Positions 1 to 13,179 of a DNA stretch of 64,000 nucleotides are shown piece by piece. Origin of the DNA: Manis javanica (Eukaryota > Chordata > Mammalia > Pholidota > Manidae); contig NC_133166.1 in assembly GCF_040802235.1 (NCBI RefSeq), forward strand, positions 114,218,991-114,282,990, read 5' to 3'. The notes beneath the pieces are model-generated. The model worked only from the letters and a program-made list of their open reading frames with translations. It did not search any database and was not told the DNA's origin. Positions within the stretch are counted from its first letter, which is position 1. Every line of letters begins with the position of its first letter. The position numbers and the translations under genes are program-made.

Positions 1-311
1 ACGGACACTGGATACAGCGGACTGGAAGACATCATTGACCCCGTGAGTGAGGGGGCATGGAGGGGGCTGCACGCCGCGCCCCCGCCGTCCACGCCCGTGA
101 CCCTGCCACTCCTCTCTCTCTCTATTGCAGCTCATAGCCAGGTCTTGTGTAGAGATTACGTCTGTGGACTTCTCCTCTCTGTGCACTAGAGGTAATAACT
201 GGGGTCGCTGTTGTAAACGCAGGAGTGTGTGTGTGTGTGTTTTGTGAATGTGCCATGTGTGTGGTGGGAGTGTTGTATGTGGTTCCAGTCTGTGTGGTGT
301 GTATGAGCGCA

Positions 312-363
<52 letters not shown>

Positions 364-3300
364 CACGTGTGGTGTGAATGTGTATAATGTCACCGTTGCC
401 TGGTCCCTACCTGCGCCCATTAGGGGGCACGTTGGGATTTCAGAGCAGAAACCCCTGGCTGGGTTTGCACCTATGGAGGGAACTAGGCTGGGGGTCTTTA
501 ATGGATGGACTTCATGGGTCATGGGAAGTGGGGAGAGGCACCTAAGGCTGCACCCAGCCCAGTCTCCCGGAAGTACGCCATCAATGACCGAAAGGAGAAG
601 ATTTGGCCAGGGGATTGCCCAGATGTGGGTTCAGCTACAGCTGCACGCTCCAAAGGTTCATGGGAAATGTGTTGTGGGGGCGGCCTGCCATAGCTGTGAT
701 CTGAGGGAAATACCGCCGCCCTTCCCCACACAGACATCTGGATATTACTCTTGCAGGGAAAAAGACCGTCAAGGTTATTGGAAAAGGTTTGCAGGGCGTT
801 CGCAACGATGACGTTGTCTGTCAGTTTCGCACTGGGAAGGAAATCATCCGTAAGCAGCTCCTCCTGTCCCCTGGTGACAGCTGTCCCCCAGCAAACCAGG
901 GCCCATGCTGTTCATTCACTGTGCACACCCCAAAAACAAGCAGCACAGACGGTGGAAGGGGTCACTGACTGGGCGCCTGGACTCCTGCCGCTCGTGCCCA
1001 GGACTGAATCGATCCCCAGCACCATCATACCCCCGGGAGCAGCCTGTCCTGTAGCCCTGCTGGGGTTTTGGGTGGGGTGCGCCCTAAGAGATGCACCCCC
1101 GCCCTTTCCTGGGCTCTCCCTTCCCTTGGGAGGCAAGGACTCGAGTCCATGAGTCTGAGGGAGGGAAGTCGACGCAGCCCCAGGGCTCTGAGTCTCTGCC
1201 AGGTCTGCCAGGATGGTGTGTTCACTTGAGATTGAAAGATGATGCCATAAAAAACCCTAAAGGCTCCACTCCAAAACTACTGGAACTAATATCTGAATTC
1301 AGCCAAGTCTCAGGATACAGAATTAGTACACAGAAATCTGTTGCATTCCTATACCCTAATGATGAACTAGCAGAAAGAGAAATCAGGAAAACAATTCCAT
1401 TCACAAATGCATCAAAAAGAATAAAATACCTAGAAATGAACCTAACCAAGGAAGTGAAAGACACTCTTAAGAGAAATTAGAGAGGACACTAATAAATGGG
1501 AATTCATCCCGTGCATGTAATACTGGTTTGAAAACTCCTTTCCAGTCGCTCGTGCCTGTCCAGGCCCCTCTGCGTGCTGGGCTGCCGTCCCATCCTCCTC
1601 CTCTCCGGACTGTGCACATCCAATGGGAAAGTCAGTTTGCACCGCTTTGGGTATTTTTGCCCATTTACTCCTAGCCTTTCCCCACCCAGACACCAATCCT
1701 TTCCCCTGACCATACTTAGCATTGAGTTTTCATTCTGAGCTCCAACGAAGGGGTAAGAATGTTCAGAAGGTCGCAGCTGATCTGACAGTCGGGTCAGCAG
1801 CACGGCACTAGGTGTGAGGCAGGTGCTCCCAGGCAGGCAGAGAACGGGAGCCGACATCTGCCAAGGGGCGAGCTCTGCTCGCCAAGGGCCACAGGAGGGG
1901 CGTCGGGGATGTGGGGACACGTCCATTGACATTATCTGCGTGTCACTTTCTTCCAGGAATGAAGGCTGTATCGGTGGAAGACACCTCCGTTACCTGCCCA
2001 GGACTGGAGATGAATAATCAGGGCCGGTAAGCGTAAAGCTCAGGGAATGTGGTCAGTTATGGGCACTATGGCGGGACCAGCGTGCGTGATGCGTCCTCTG
2101 GAGGAGCTGCTCACACCAGTTCTGGGAGGGCTCAGGGCTTCCTCTGCACCCACCTGTGCGGGTGGTTCCCTGAGGGGCTGTGATCCCCTGTCACCCAGGC
2201 TCTGTCAAGGAGGGCAGGATGCAGGAGGTGCCGGGCCCCAGGGACGGTACCTGTGGCCCAGGCACCTTTCAGGGCCAAGCCAGCATGCTCTGTCATGGAA
2301 AAGAGTTTGGGAGGTGACACCAAACATCCCGCCTGGCCACTTGGCCCGTGGCCACGAGGGCATCTGGGCCCTGCAGGGCTCCTCACAGCCTGCTCAGCCT
2401 TCATTGCACAGGGGGCCTCATCTCCCCTGGGGTGGGCCCTCCTGCCCCGTGCTGCCCACTACTCGGGGTCCTGAAGGCCCGCTGATCAGAGCCATTACAA
2501 CAAGAACCACGGTCAGGTGCAGGTTGAGCCAAGCGCACGCACGGTGCCGTCTGGGCTGCGGGTCACCGTCTGCCCTTTCTGTGCTCTAGGGCCGTCTTCA
2601 TCGATATCAGCCTGGATAATGGCCTCACCTTCATCGAGACGGATTTAGAGATCAGCTGGAGGACCTGCGTGACGTCCAGGGTGAGACTGCTGCCGCCCCC
2701 TGGGACTGTACTCTGTCCATCCCCGGACAGGGAGACACACTGGGAAGCCAAAGGCAGGAACAGTGTCCGGGGCAGGCCCAGCAAGTCACCTGGGCAGCAC
2801 GTCACAGCCACGGCAGCCCCTGAGCCCTTCCCTGGGGAGTGGTGCCCCCACTCAGGCTTCAGAAGTGCCCTGGGGGTATCCCTGTGAAATTGTCTGCGGC
2901 CGTGCAGCTCCTCTGCCCTGTTGCAAGCCCAGGGTCCCTGAAGGCACATGGCACCCCGCACTTGGAGCTCCAAGCAGACTCTGGGACAGTGCTGAGAGCG
3001 GCCCTCTGACTCCCACCTTGCCGCCTTCCTGGCCTGGGTCTCCTGGTGGGGAGTTCAGAGCTCCCTCTGGGTCTGGCTTAGGTGGGGGGTGGAGGCTGGA
3101 GGCTGTGTGCAGGGAGCTAGAGTCCAGGCCCTCAAAACTGGGGTCCCAGACCCAGGAGCCCTGGAGGCTGGGACCCCCTGTGGCCCTGCGTAGTGGAGGT
3201 GAATTTCCACTGCACTGGTGCTCCGGCCCTGCTGTGGGTACAGCCCCTGCCCCCAAGCCTGGCTTCCGACAGCACTGACACTCCTGGGCATGTCTGTTTA

Positions 3301-6300
3301 TACTTATCCCTGGATGTCTGCTCCGGGCAGCAGACGGAACTGACCCACTTGCCCATTGGGGTCCCACCCGGTGACAAGCGCCCTTCAACAGGCACATTGG
3401 GAGAAGAACTCAGGAGCCAACCGGTGTCTACTCCCAGCACAGTGGCTTCCCCCCAGCCCTGGCCTGGCCTCCCTTCTCCTCGGCCCCGCCTCCTTGGCAC
3501 GGATTCCACCTCGCCCTGTCCCTCTCCCCCTTCCCTGAAGCATCGCACTTTGGTGACCGGTTCAGGCCTTGCAGCCCCTGACTGCACAGATGCAGTGGGC
3601 TTCTCCGTGACTATGAGTAAGAACAGGACAGAAGCCCCCATTCCCTACGGGCCTGCCCTGTACCAGGATGGGCTATGAACCCTAAACCTCACAGGTGTCC
3701 CCTCACTCGCTCCTCCGGATGTGGAAGTGCAGCTCAGAGGGGCTGAGCAGCTCTGGGAAGGGGCCAGGGAGGGCCAGGCTATGGGGAGATAGACCCAGGG
3801 TGCTGCCCTGATGCTGTAGTCCCCCTTCATCCCGGCCCCAGGAGCCCCCCTGTACCCCCTGTGTGCCTTCACTGGGGGGCACCTCCCCAGGCCCCTGTGC
3901 TGTCAGCCCGGGCATGCAGTGGGCGCTGCCTGTGGCCCAGCACGGAGGACGCCGGACACCCTGGCAGGGTTCTGGGTCAGAGCCTCTGAGCAGGGTCTGT
4001 GGCGCAGGGTGCTTCAGGGGCCCTCAGGGCCCAGCCCCTGGCTCCTAGTCCCGCTGTGGCCTCTCAGAGTGGGGCAATCTGAGTGTAAGGGGGAAAGGTG
4101 GATTTGGAGGTGTGGGGTGGGATGCCAAGTGACGGGCACCACAGGAAGCTGCCCAGGTGCACGAGGACTTAGCACGTGTGCTTTCCTCAGGAGGGGACCC
4201 CACCTGCCCTACTGGGTGCCACACCACCGCCTGCCCAACGAAGAGCCCTTCCAGATGGTGGGCCGGAAGACGCAGAGGATACTCAGCCAGATGGAGGGCC
4301 TCCCAGAGGGGTGTTCCTCAGTTTACACTCTCTCTACTGGGCTGTGCCCCTCCTGACGCTGCCCTTTTTCCTGGTGCTGTGCTGCTGCTGTATCTGGCGA
4401 TGGCGCAGTAAAAGTGTGAGTGACCCCTGACTACACAGCCCTGTGGCCCAGGCACTCCCCAGCCAGCCCCCCAAAGTATGGGGACTCCTGGCTGCCCCGG
4501 GATTCCGCCTGTGGGAAGGTTCCCGTCAGTTCTGAGGTCATCACCTGCGCACATGGAGCCTCAGAGCTGCCCTCCCATTCCTGGGCACACAGCCTGGCCT
4601 CTGAGGGGCTTTGTGCCTCAGGCTTGGCCCAGAGAGGGGACCTGTGAGCAGCCCTACCCCTGAGGAGAAGTGACCCCAGGCCCTGACTCAGGCTTCTGAA
4701 GGACCCACAGGGACAAAGGCCAGGGAGGGGCCTCTGCTGTGGATTGGAGGAAAGCACAGACCCTGCCTGGGCAGCGATGGCCCCAAAGGGAGGGCCAGGT
4801 GCCCCCCGATTGCTCTCCTCTGGGGCAGCTGTGCCTTTAAAAACACACATGGCCTCTGCCCATCTCTGGAGCCCTGTCCTTCCTTCCCAGTCACTACTCA
4901 GGACCCGGTCGTGCTGGGCGCCAGTCTGGGCAGGGAACAGAAGTGAAGTGGCCCCATTCCTGCCATGGCAGCTCCAGGACTGGTGTCTCGATGGGCCTTG
5001 GTCCCTGGGGTACTGGGGAAAAATGTCACCTTCATGGCATGTGGCCATTCTGCTGCCTAACCAGGGCAACAGCAGAGGGCAGAGGCGGGCCCCGGGTAGG
5101 GCGGGTGCAGAGGCCCGGCTAGCTGGGCTCCCAAGGGCAGGCGCGGGAGCACTGTGGGAGGAAGGACCCCGGGGGTGTGAGGGGGCAGCCCCAGCAAGAT
5201 GCCGGAAGGCCTGAGGTCTGCACACTGGGGGCCTGAGGACAGGAAGCCAGGGTGCCGGGTGGACTTCCCTGAGGGCCGGGCACAGGGGCGGTTCAGGGTG
5301 TGCGGAGGAAGCGGGGAGGAGCAGGAAGGGAAGGGGAGGATCTCTTGTCTTCATAAGACATACAGGGTGCTGATGAAAACCCCCTGTTAGACGCCTGCAG
5401 CAGCACCAGGCATCCTAGGCTGAATGTCTGCCCGGGGACCCACGGGGAAGGGTGGGCTCAGTGCAGGCAGGTGGAGCCAGCCGGCCACAGACCCACATGC
5501 AGCGAGCCCTCAGGTGGACACCCAAGGCCCTGCTCTGTCCCTCTGCTGCAGAGCAGGCCCCCTCCTGTGTGCACGGCTGAGCCAGAGCCAGGCTTCTCTA
5601 AGGAGGGCTGCCCCGGGAACGAAGGCGAGGTGATAGAATTTCTTGCCCTTTTGGGGAGCAGCCTCATTTGCAAACTAAGAGTTGCCGGGTTTGCACTAGG
5701 GCGGCTCTCTCCTAAGGGACACGGTGCTGCCCCTCGGTCCTTGAGTTCTCCCAGCAAACACTGGCGGAGTGGCCAGGAAGTGACAGGTGTAGGGCAACAG
5801 CCACAGTGTCCCTACCCCAGGAGCTGCCCGCCAAGAAGCAGACACTGTTTTCTCCTTCTAGAGCCCAGCCGCACTGGCCCAGAAGTGCCCCTCGGTCATT
5901 GGATCGTGCTGTAGGAATCCTGATAAAGAGAAGATGAAGGAACCAGAGGTGAGAAGGGCCCTAGACAGGTGCTGATGCCCCAGGCTGGGCCGAGGGCGGC
6001 CAGGGGCAGGCGGCTCCTGCCCCACAGACACGGGCCCAGAAGGCCTGGCTTCTGTGGTGGTGAGGTTATGGGTGCTGGGCTTTGATCACCCGGCACCACA
6101 GTAAGGACACCATCCGGGCCCTAGAGGCCTGGGACAGAGAAAAGGCGTGAGGGCCCATATTCCCCACCCCCAGCTGGTCCCCGCCCCCGGGTCTCCCCTT
6201 ATCACGGGCCCAGGCTTCTGGATGTGGGTGGCTGCCGACAGGTGCCCGTCCGCGGTGCTGGCAGAGCTTGTCGTCCGCTCCAGCCAAGCTCAGGCTTCCT

Positions 6301-7647
6301 CGGCCCTTGGGTGGATTGGTGAGAACACACGGGACGGCACAGCTCGCCCAGGTCAGGAAAAGCCAGGGAAGTTCTGTGCCGAGTTCCTCCTGCCATGAAC
6401 ACTCCCCAAAAAGAGAGTGTCACCTGCTGCTCCTGCAGACGTCCCCTCAGCAGAGTGAGGGAGAGGACTGCAGGGTCCCGGGAACCCACTGAGGAAGGGA
6501 GACGGGCACCTGGAGGAGGGGCCTGAAGTACCCCCCACCCCAGAACCTGGGCCCCATGCAGTGAGGAGAACCCCGTCCCGCAAGGCCCGGAGATGACAGG
6601 GGTGGATGGGCTCCCGGTTGCAGGTGTTGAGAAAGAAAGAGCCCTGCGGTGTCTGTCAGGCTCTGCCCCCGTCTCCCTGATTCTACATTAGTTTTGACAG
6701 ATCCATTAAGTCCTCCTAAGCATCAAGGGGTAGCTGAGAGCCATCCTGCTCTCCCTGCAGGAAGTGTGGGGCCCCGGGGAGCCCAAAACACACCTGCCAG
6801 AGATAGAAGCCCCTTGCTGGGGGTCTTTCTGCCACAGTGCCTGCCCCATGCAGGGCAGGGTCACAGGCTTTGCGTGCACGCAGGCCAGGCTGCTGACAAG
6901 GGCGGGGCGTGGTGGTGAGGAGTCTAGCAAGCCAGCTGGGCCCCAGGGCTGGAGGCCCGGGCAGAGGGGAAGCACAGCTGAAGGTGGCAGCTGCCAGGAG
7001 CTGCTTCTCGGGGAGGGTGATTGTGTGAGGCCTGGAGTAGGATAAGGCAGAGCCAGGTTCCCAGGGGAGACGAGACGCTTGAGGAGGCCTGAGCAGGGAG
7101 GCCAAGGGCCCAGCCAGGCAGTAGGCACACAGGAAGGGGAGAGTGGACTTCCGGCCAGAGACAGAGGCGCCCAGGACAGGATATGGGCAGACTGCGCTCT
7201 GAGGCTCGATGCGGGACAGACAGTTTCTCGGAAGCCCGATGTTAGCACGCTACACGGTGCCGCTAGGCAGACCTAGGGGTGTATCCATGGAACTCGGGCC
7301 AGCAGGACAAGGGTGGGCTTGAGAAGACAAGGAACCTGGCAACCCCAGGAGTGAGGGAAACCACAGCCTTCAGCCCCCAATTCCAGTGGCCTCTCAGTAA
7401 CTTTCTCTCTCTCTCCTCTTCTCCCCAGAGGTGTGATTCTGCCGACCCCCTAATGATGCCCTATTGTGAGTCGTTGTCCTGCGGCACGTGGATCTACCAT
7501 CGACCCAGCTGCCATTGCTCCCACTTCAGCAGAATCTGCTCATGTTGCCAGGGTGAGCAACCCATTCGCTGCCAGCGGAATGATGCCATTCATACCTGCT
7601 GCAACCTGGATGCTCTGGAAAGCAGCTCTGAAAGTCTCAACCCATGA
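1..7647 (+). CDS. ANTXRL: ANTXRL-like receptor, copy A (3' half; 5' half lies outside the window)
   Basis: Seen: exon 8 from codon 211 (1-42), then exons at 131-191, 757-849, 1957-2026, 2590-2680, 4191-4415, 5862-5948 and 7429-7647 (stop TGA 7645-7647), all with AG/GT borders. The order is end of the VWA domain, Ig-like domain, stalk, membrane helix with the four-Cys run, cytoplasmic linker and Cys-rich tail. The exons match copy B; the differences noticed between A and B fall in introns or intergenic DNA. The first visible residues are of the B type (Thr211), not the C type. It appears intact as far as it can be read. Confidence 0.85.
314..362 (+). repeat. (TG)n microsatellite in intron 9, copy A
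   Basis: 49 bases of alternating TG, with a second short TG run at 224-241. Confidence 0.95.
1222..1500 (+). mobile_element. L1 ORF2 fragment in intron 10 of copy A
   Basis: The + strand reads [15 protein letters not shown] and [14 protein letters not shown], a classic stretch of L1 ORF2 after the reverse transcriptase core. It is a short fragment without L1 ends; the frame is open for about 80 residues, so it is moderately young. Confidence 0.85.
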
Positions 7648-7679
7648 CGCGATCTCTACGGCACCCAAATCCCCATATT

Positions 7680-8150
7680 GTTTTTTTAATATTTTGGTAT
7701 GATTAATATACACTTACATGAGCAACACTGTGGTTACTAGATTGTCCCCATTATCGAGTCCCTCCCACATACCCCATTACAGTCACTGACCATCAGCATA
7801 GTAAGATGCTCTGGAACCACTGCTTGTCTTCTCTGTGATGTGCTGCCCTCCCCGTGCCCCCCCACATTAGTGTGCTAATCATAATGCCCATTTCTCCCCT
7901 TATCCCTCCCTTCCCACCCATCCCCCACAGACCCTTTCCCTTTGGTAACTGTTAGTCTGTCCATTCTTGGGTTCGGTGAATCTGCTGCTGTTAGGCTCCT
8001 TCAGTTTTTGCTTTGTTCTTAGACTCCAAAGATGAGTGAAATCATTTGGTACTTGTCTTTCTCCGCCTGGCTTATTTCACTGAGCATAATACCCTCCAGC
8101 TCCATCCATGTTGCTGCAAATGGTAGGATTTGTTACCTGCCACTTGAGGA
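7680..8150 (-). mobile_element. L1 3' end, minus strand, just after the copy A stop codon
   Basis: Contains typical minus-strand L1 text such as GGCTTATTTCACTGAGCATA (near 8069) and the CTCCATCCATGTTGCTGCAA run. It starts about 30 bases after the TGA, so the 3' untranslated region runs into it. Confidence 0.75.
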
Positions 8151-8199
8151 GTATCAGACCCTTAGTTATCATCCCAGGTTGCTCTGGGGCTTGATGTAA

Positions 8200-8335
8200 G
8201 TCCCTTTTATTTATTTTATTTTTTATTTTTATTAAGGTATTATTGATAGACACTCTCATGAAGGTTTCACATGAAAAACTGTGGTTACTACATTCACCCA
8301 TATTATTGAGAGCATATTTGGGTCTTCCTTTTATT
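8200..8335 (-). mobile_element. Second short L1 3'-end piece
   Basis: AT-rich tail followed by ATGAAGGTTTCACATGAAAA and ACTACATTCACCCATATTAT, similar to the head of the neighbouring L1 piece and in the same orientation. Confidence 0.55.
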
Positions 8336-8384
8336 TTTGTATTTTGTATTTTGTAAGTTCAAAAATAAAAGTTAACCCACAGAA

Positions 8385-9330
8385 TGAGTGAAAATATTCC
8401 CAATACATATAGGCAACAAAAGACCAATAAGGAAATAATGAAGAATTTCTACTAATCAACAGAAGACAGAAAACACAATAAAAAATGAGCAAAAAACTTG
8501 CAGAGACACTTCATGAAGGATGACATTCAAGTGGCCAATACATCGATGAAAAAGTACTCAGTTTCATTAGTCATCAGAGAGATGTTTACTAAAACCACAA
8601 TGCAATACCACCACATGTCCCCAGAATGACTGATATGAAAAACATCACCAGCAGCAAGAGTTGGCCAGGACGTGGAGCAACTGGAACTCTTTTACACCGT
8701 TGGTGGGAATGCAAATTGGTGAATCACTTTGGAAGATTGTCTGGCAATGTCCAAACTGAGCATACATGAATCCCATGGCCAAGCAATTCCATTCTGAGGT
8801 ATATATATCCCACAGAAATACATATATAATGTCGAGCAAAAACATTCACTAAAATGTTTATAGCTGCACCAGTAGAAGCACCGCAGTGGCTCCAGACCGG
8901 AAACCGTACGGACGCCATTAACAGGAGAACAGGTGAATCGTGGCGTATTCTCACTACGGGGTATCACGGAATGAAACCGGGTGGACCACGACTCTGCAAC
9001 CGCACACACACCATGGGTGAGTCTCACTGACATGACACTGAATGGAGGAAGTCAGACACGAAGGATGACACACTGTGTGGCTCTTATTTGTATAAAATAC
9101 AAAATAGTGGATGTTAATCTATGATGTCAGAGTCAGGAGGGTCTCACCCTTGGGGACAGTGATTGGATGGGGGTCCATGGGGCTGTCTGATAAGAATATA
9201 CTGTAACTGTCCCCTGATCTGAGTGGTAGTTGCAAAGTTGTGCTCACACTGTGAAAAAAAGTCAAGCAGTATATTTATGATATGTGCACTTTGGGTATGT
9301 ATGTTCTACGTCAATCAAAAATGTTAAGGA
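8385..9330 (+). mobile_element. Old L1 (L1M-type) 3' fragment
   Basis: Follows the order of an L1 ORF2 end and 3' region: TTCATTAGTCATCAGAGAGA, then a GTTGGTGGGAATGCAAATTG block, a CAATTCCATTCTGAGGTATA block, and an AATATACTGTAACTGTCCCC-type tail. Heavily decayed, on the + strand. Confidence 0.75.
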
Positions 9331-9429
9331 AGAAGCAAAAACAAAAAAATCCCATTATTTTTTGAGACTTTCACAAAAAACAACAGGTCGCTGATCCCTA
9401 GTTTCACCTCCATTCCTGTTTAGAGGTCC

Positions 9430-10080
9430 CGGTCTTTATTTTACTTGAGCTGTTTGTTTTGTTACTAATTTCATAGTTTTATTTATTGTTATCAAAGTTA
9501 TTCATGCACACGGTGTAAAGGTCCAAACAGTTCTCTGGGGCTTGTTGTAGAAACCCCCTCCCCCAACCTCATCGGCTCTTGTCTCATCCCATCCGTCCAA
9601 TACAGCTGTTACGACTGCACAGGCGTGACTCGCTGCATAACCTCTCCGTTCCCCTTGATCTAATAAATGTCCTTTTGTGTACTGTTTGCATGTGCTTACC
9701 GTTCATTACTCTATAACCCCCAAATATTCCCCAGTTTGCGCAGACACACTCAGTAGCCTGTCACGTACTCTGAATGACATCCCTTCTCTCAGTCCTCACC
9801 TGCTCCAGTGGGACCGGCTCCCCTCCAGCCCTGCTGAACAGCTGTGGGCTTCGGCACGCCCCTCACGGCCTTCCTGGGAGACCGCTCCCTCCTCTCCTGT
9901 GTTGGATCTCCTGTTTCATACGTACCAAGTCATCTTTATTTCCTTGTCCTGGTGGAGCAGGAAACCGCTTCTAAAAGTTTCCTGAGAAAAGGGGCATGGG
10001 AAGCAAAGCTTCGAGGTCTTGCATGTCTGAAAATGTATGTATGCCGTTCTCACACGTAAGTCATTGCTTAGTTGCTTACA
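9430..10080. other. Unclassified old repeat-like DNA
   Basis: The part around 9495-9530 (TTATTCATGCACACGGTGTA and flanks) resembles an ancient interspersed repeat, but the family could not be named. No gene was recognised here or in 10080-11300. The same DNA lies at 40355-41005. Confidence 0.35.
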
Positions 10081-11309
10081 GAGTCCTATATTGGAAAAAT
10101 ATTCCCTCAGAAATTTGAAGTCATTGCTTCACTGTGTTCTTTCCTCCAGTGGATGACATTCTAGCTCTTGATCTTGGCATAAAACCTGTTTTTCCTCTTA
10201 GTTCGGGTTCCCCAAGAGACCCTGAGTCATGTGTGCACATGGAGTCACTCAGTGGAGACACGCAGAGGGGAGCAGGGAAGGGATCAGGGGAGAGAAGGCG
10301 GTCACCATGCTGACTGTGACTGAGGGACTGAGCATGTCTAAGGCTTAGCTCTGCATAGAGATTTTGGGGAAATGGTGGCAAACATACATGTCAGAGTTCA
10401 TGTGTGCAAGGACAAGGAAACTGTGTGTGTGTGCACGTGACATCCTCACAGTCAGCGGCTGACAGCTGCTCCCAGGGAGGAGGGTAGTAATTCCCCAGCA
10501 CTTCTGGCCTGCTATGAACCCCACAGAGCAGCCTTCCCTGGCTTTGGAGAGACTATCAGGCAAAAGAGAGCCAGATACTGGCAGTTAGACGTCAGCAGCA
10601 GTTCACTGAAGCGGGGCTGCCCAGGCCGTTAGCGGGGGGCGGGCAGTGATGTCTGCTGTGGCGACCTGGCTGGGCTGTTACTTGGGAACTCCCATCTGTA
10701 TTCTTTTGTTTTTTCCTTTTGTCCATATTTTTCTGGACATCTCTTGTCTGGAGGGTTCCAGCCTGGCTGCCTGAGTTCTGAGCTCTCTGGTTCAAGGATT
10801 ACCAGAAGATTAACCAGGGTTCCAGGGGAGGACCGGCTGGGAGTCTTGACATTCAGTGGGAGACTAAACTTTCACTTAATCTTCCTATTTCAGGATGACA
10901 CCCTTGACTTCTGGGGTCCCCCTGACCAGAGACTCTATAATTGGTGCTTTTCATGGTATAAATTCTCAGACCTGTGCTGGTCGAGGCAGGGAAGTCACAC
11001 ACTTGCTCTCAGAGGAGAGGTATCGGGTTAAGTGGACTTTCAACCAAACATTCTGTTTTTAGCCCCATACTCACCTCCATAGGTGACTAGTGTCACTGAT
11101 TCCTTTTGCAGCTTCTGTGATGTAAATCTGATTGCTTCTCTGCTTTCCCCAATCGGCTAAACTAGTCACAATTTACTTCTCAGATTTCGGAGTCCCAAAC
11201 ATGTTGCTGCTGCCGCCGCCGCCTCTAGTGTCTCCGCTCCGCCCCGTGTGGTGTCAGTGCGTGCCCTCATGAGGCGCCCTTACCTATACGTAGGGAATGG
11301 ATGGTGAGG

Positions 11310-11515
11310 TCAGCAGGCCCAGGGGGCAGGGTTTGGACTCCACCTCTTTCGTGTTTTAGCTGTGGAGCTTTGGATGAGGTATCCAACCTCTTTTGGTCTG
11401 TGCTCCTTCATCATTAAAAAATGAGAATGCTGCTACCTACCTCAGAGGATTGCTCTGAGGAAAAAATGAGGACACATACAGGAAAGTACAAAACATATTG
11501 TTGAGCGTAGGGTTG
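11310..11515 (+). mobile_element. MIR SINE relic
   Basis: Shows the MIR order: a description-like AGCTGTGGAGCTTTGGATGA block, then CTCCTTCATCATTAAAAAAT, CTACCTACCTCAGAGGATTG and a GAGGAAAAAATGAGGACACA tail. Confidence 0.75.
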
Positions 11516-12394
11516 CGACTCAAAAATATCTTGGCTTCATTTTCCTGCATTTGGAGGTTGGGGAACCAGGGTGATGACTCAAGGAAGACAGCGAGGTAGA
11601 CAGCAGGCTGGGCGGCTCAGGGGCAGTTTGGTTGGGCCACACCTCCACTGTCCTCTCTTTCATCCCTATTGCCATTGCCTTGGATCCTGCAGATACAAGA
11701 TTTTAAAAACATGAACTTACTATCCTATATTCTGGTAACCCCTGTCCCTATGCCAATCACAAAAAAAGGGGGTTCTGGGTTTATTATCTCTAGAAATGAA
11801 TGACCGTAGAACACCAATTATAAATGAGTCAAAATTTTTTCTTTGGGATGTTAAAATCCAAAGACTCGAGGCATGATAAAAAAAACAGCTTTGGAAGAAT
11901 AATTCAAGAGTTGATTTTTTTCAACACTGTCACATATATACATAAACACTGATACATGTGTGCACAGACAAACAGACACACACACTGACTCACATCTGCA
12001 TGTACACATTCAAAGAACTAGATAAAAATTCACTAGACTTTGGAGTAGGTAAGTCGGGTGGAAGCTGGGAGCTGGAACAGGTAATGTATGGAGAAACTAC
12101 TGATGTCCTTTGATCTCTGCCCTCAGAAACGAAGTGACTTCCCCCTTTTTTGGTTGTGGCATCAAGCTGCTTGTGAGGAGGTTAGGATTGTTTCAGCAGG
12201 AATATAAAGAGAAGAAAAGAGCTAATTATGCATTTATTATGCATCTACTGAAATTCAGAAGGATTTTCTAGCAATGCAATAGGCTTGAAATCTGGACTCT
12301 AAGGGAAGAATCATATTCGCTTAGCTCCCGTTTAACATAATCAAGATCCAGATCTAGAGTCAACATTCTACTAAAGAAGGAGGTAATTCGATTT

Positions 12395-12480
12395 CTTGTC
12401 TAACATCCTCATCTGACTATAATGGTGATAATCACACCTACCTCAAAGGAATGCTTCTGAAAGGAACTCCGATGTTCTAA
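12395..12480 (+). mobile_element. Short MIR core-like relic
   Basis: CTCATCTGACTATAATGGTG followed by a CACACCTACCTCAAAGGAAT block resembles the MIR core. It is short, so uncertain. The duplicate is at 43320-43405. Confidence 0.4.
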
Positions 12481-13179
12481 TGTGGCAACTAGTGTCATGA
12501 GGTCAAGGATAGGATGTAAGAGGAACGAGAATCCTGCCCCTTCTTGGCGTGGGGATCGAAGAAGAGGAAAGCCGGGAGGAGTCAGGAGAGCAAAGCTGGA
12601 ATCATAGAGGCTTAACGTGGAATTGGGGAAACGGCTTCAAAAACATCTAGAAAATGGAAGAACTTTCCTAAATTGGCACAAACTTGTGTCTAATTTAGAT
12701 GAGTGGGCAAATTAGGGTGACCTGGCAAGGAGGTAAGGCCTCCCCCTCTAGTCCTTCCCCAGGTAGGTACTGAGCTGAGCCATGGGCCTGGCATGGGGCA
12801 CAGTGTGACAAGAAGATAACGAATGGACAGCATGTGGTTGGGACAGCTTGGGTCAGGGACTAGATGAAGGACGTGGTGGACATTTAGGGGGTCCACTGGG
12901 CTTTCCAGAACCACAGGGAGGTTGCTTCTGCTCGTAAGTAGCGATGAGATCAGACCCAGCCAAGGGAGACCCAAGAAATACTCCAGCTATTGAGATGAAC
13001 CAAAGGCCAGCAGGGTGACTGTAACCAAATACACATTGACCCATAAGCACCCCTCCGGTGGCAGAACCCCCAGGAGGCAGAGGACCCAATGCAATGGGCC
13101 ACCCTGGGCGTCCCTACCTAGTAAGCCACATTCCCCTCCCCGTTTGCAGGGCAAAGCTGCAAGGTCTGGGGACCTGCCT

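Noticed and set aside
248-811. Frame with a Cys-Val run across intron 9 and exon 10
   Set aside because: It uses the wrong frame for exon 10; the correct frame, joined from exon 9, matches the ANTXR Ig-like domain.
1091-1480. 129-codon frame containing the L1 ORF2 stretch, as a host gene
   Set aside because: Its second half is plainly L1 ORF2 within an intron; the first half is intron sequence.
4431-5354. 307-codon minus-strand open frame in intron 13 of copy A (also 35356-36279)
   Set aside because: Antisense to an intron, Pro/Ser/Ala-rich with no recognisable domain; identical in the duplicate simply because the DNA is identical.
6761-6920. Extra exon after exon 14 with a good acceptor (also 37686)
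   Set aside because: No convincing in-phase donor and no family match; exon 14 joins the Cys-rich last exon in phase without it. Kept only as a possible alternative exon.
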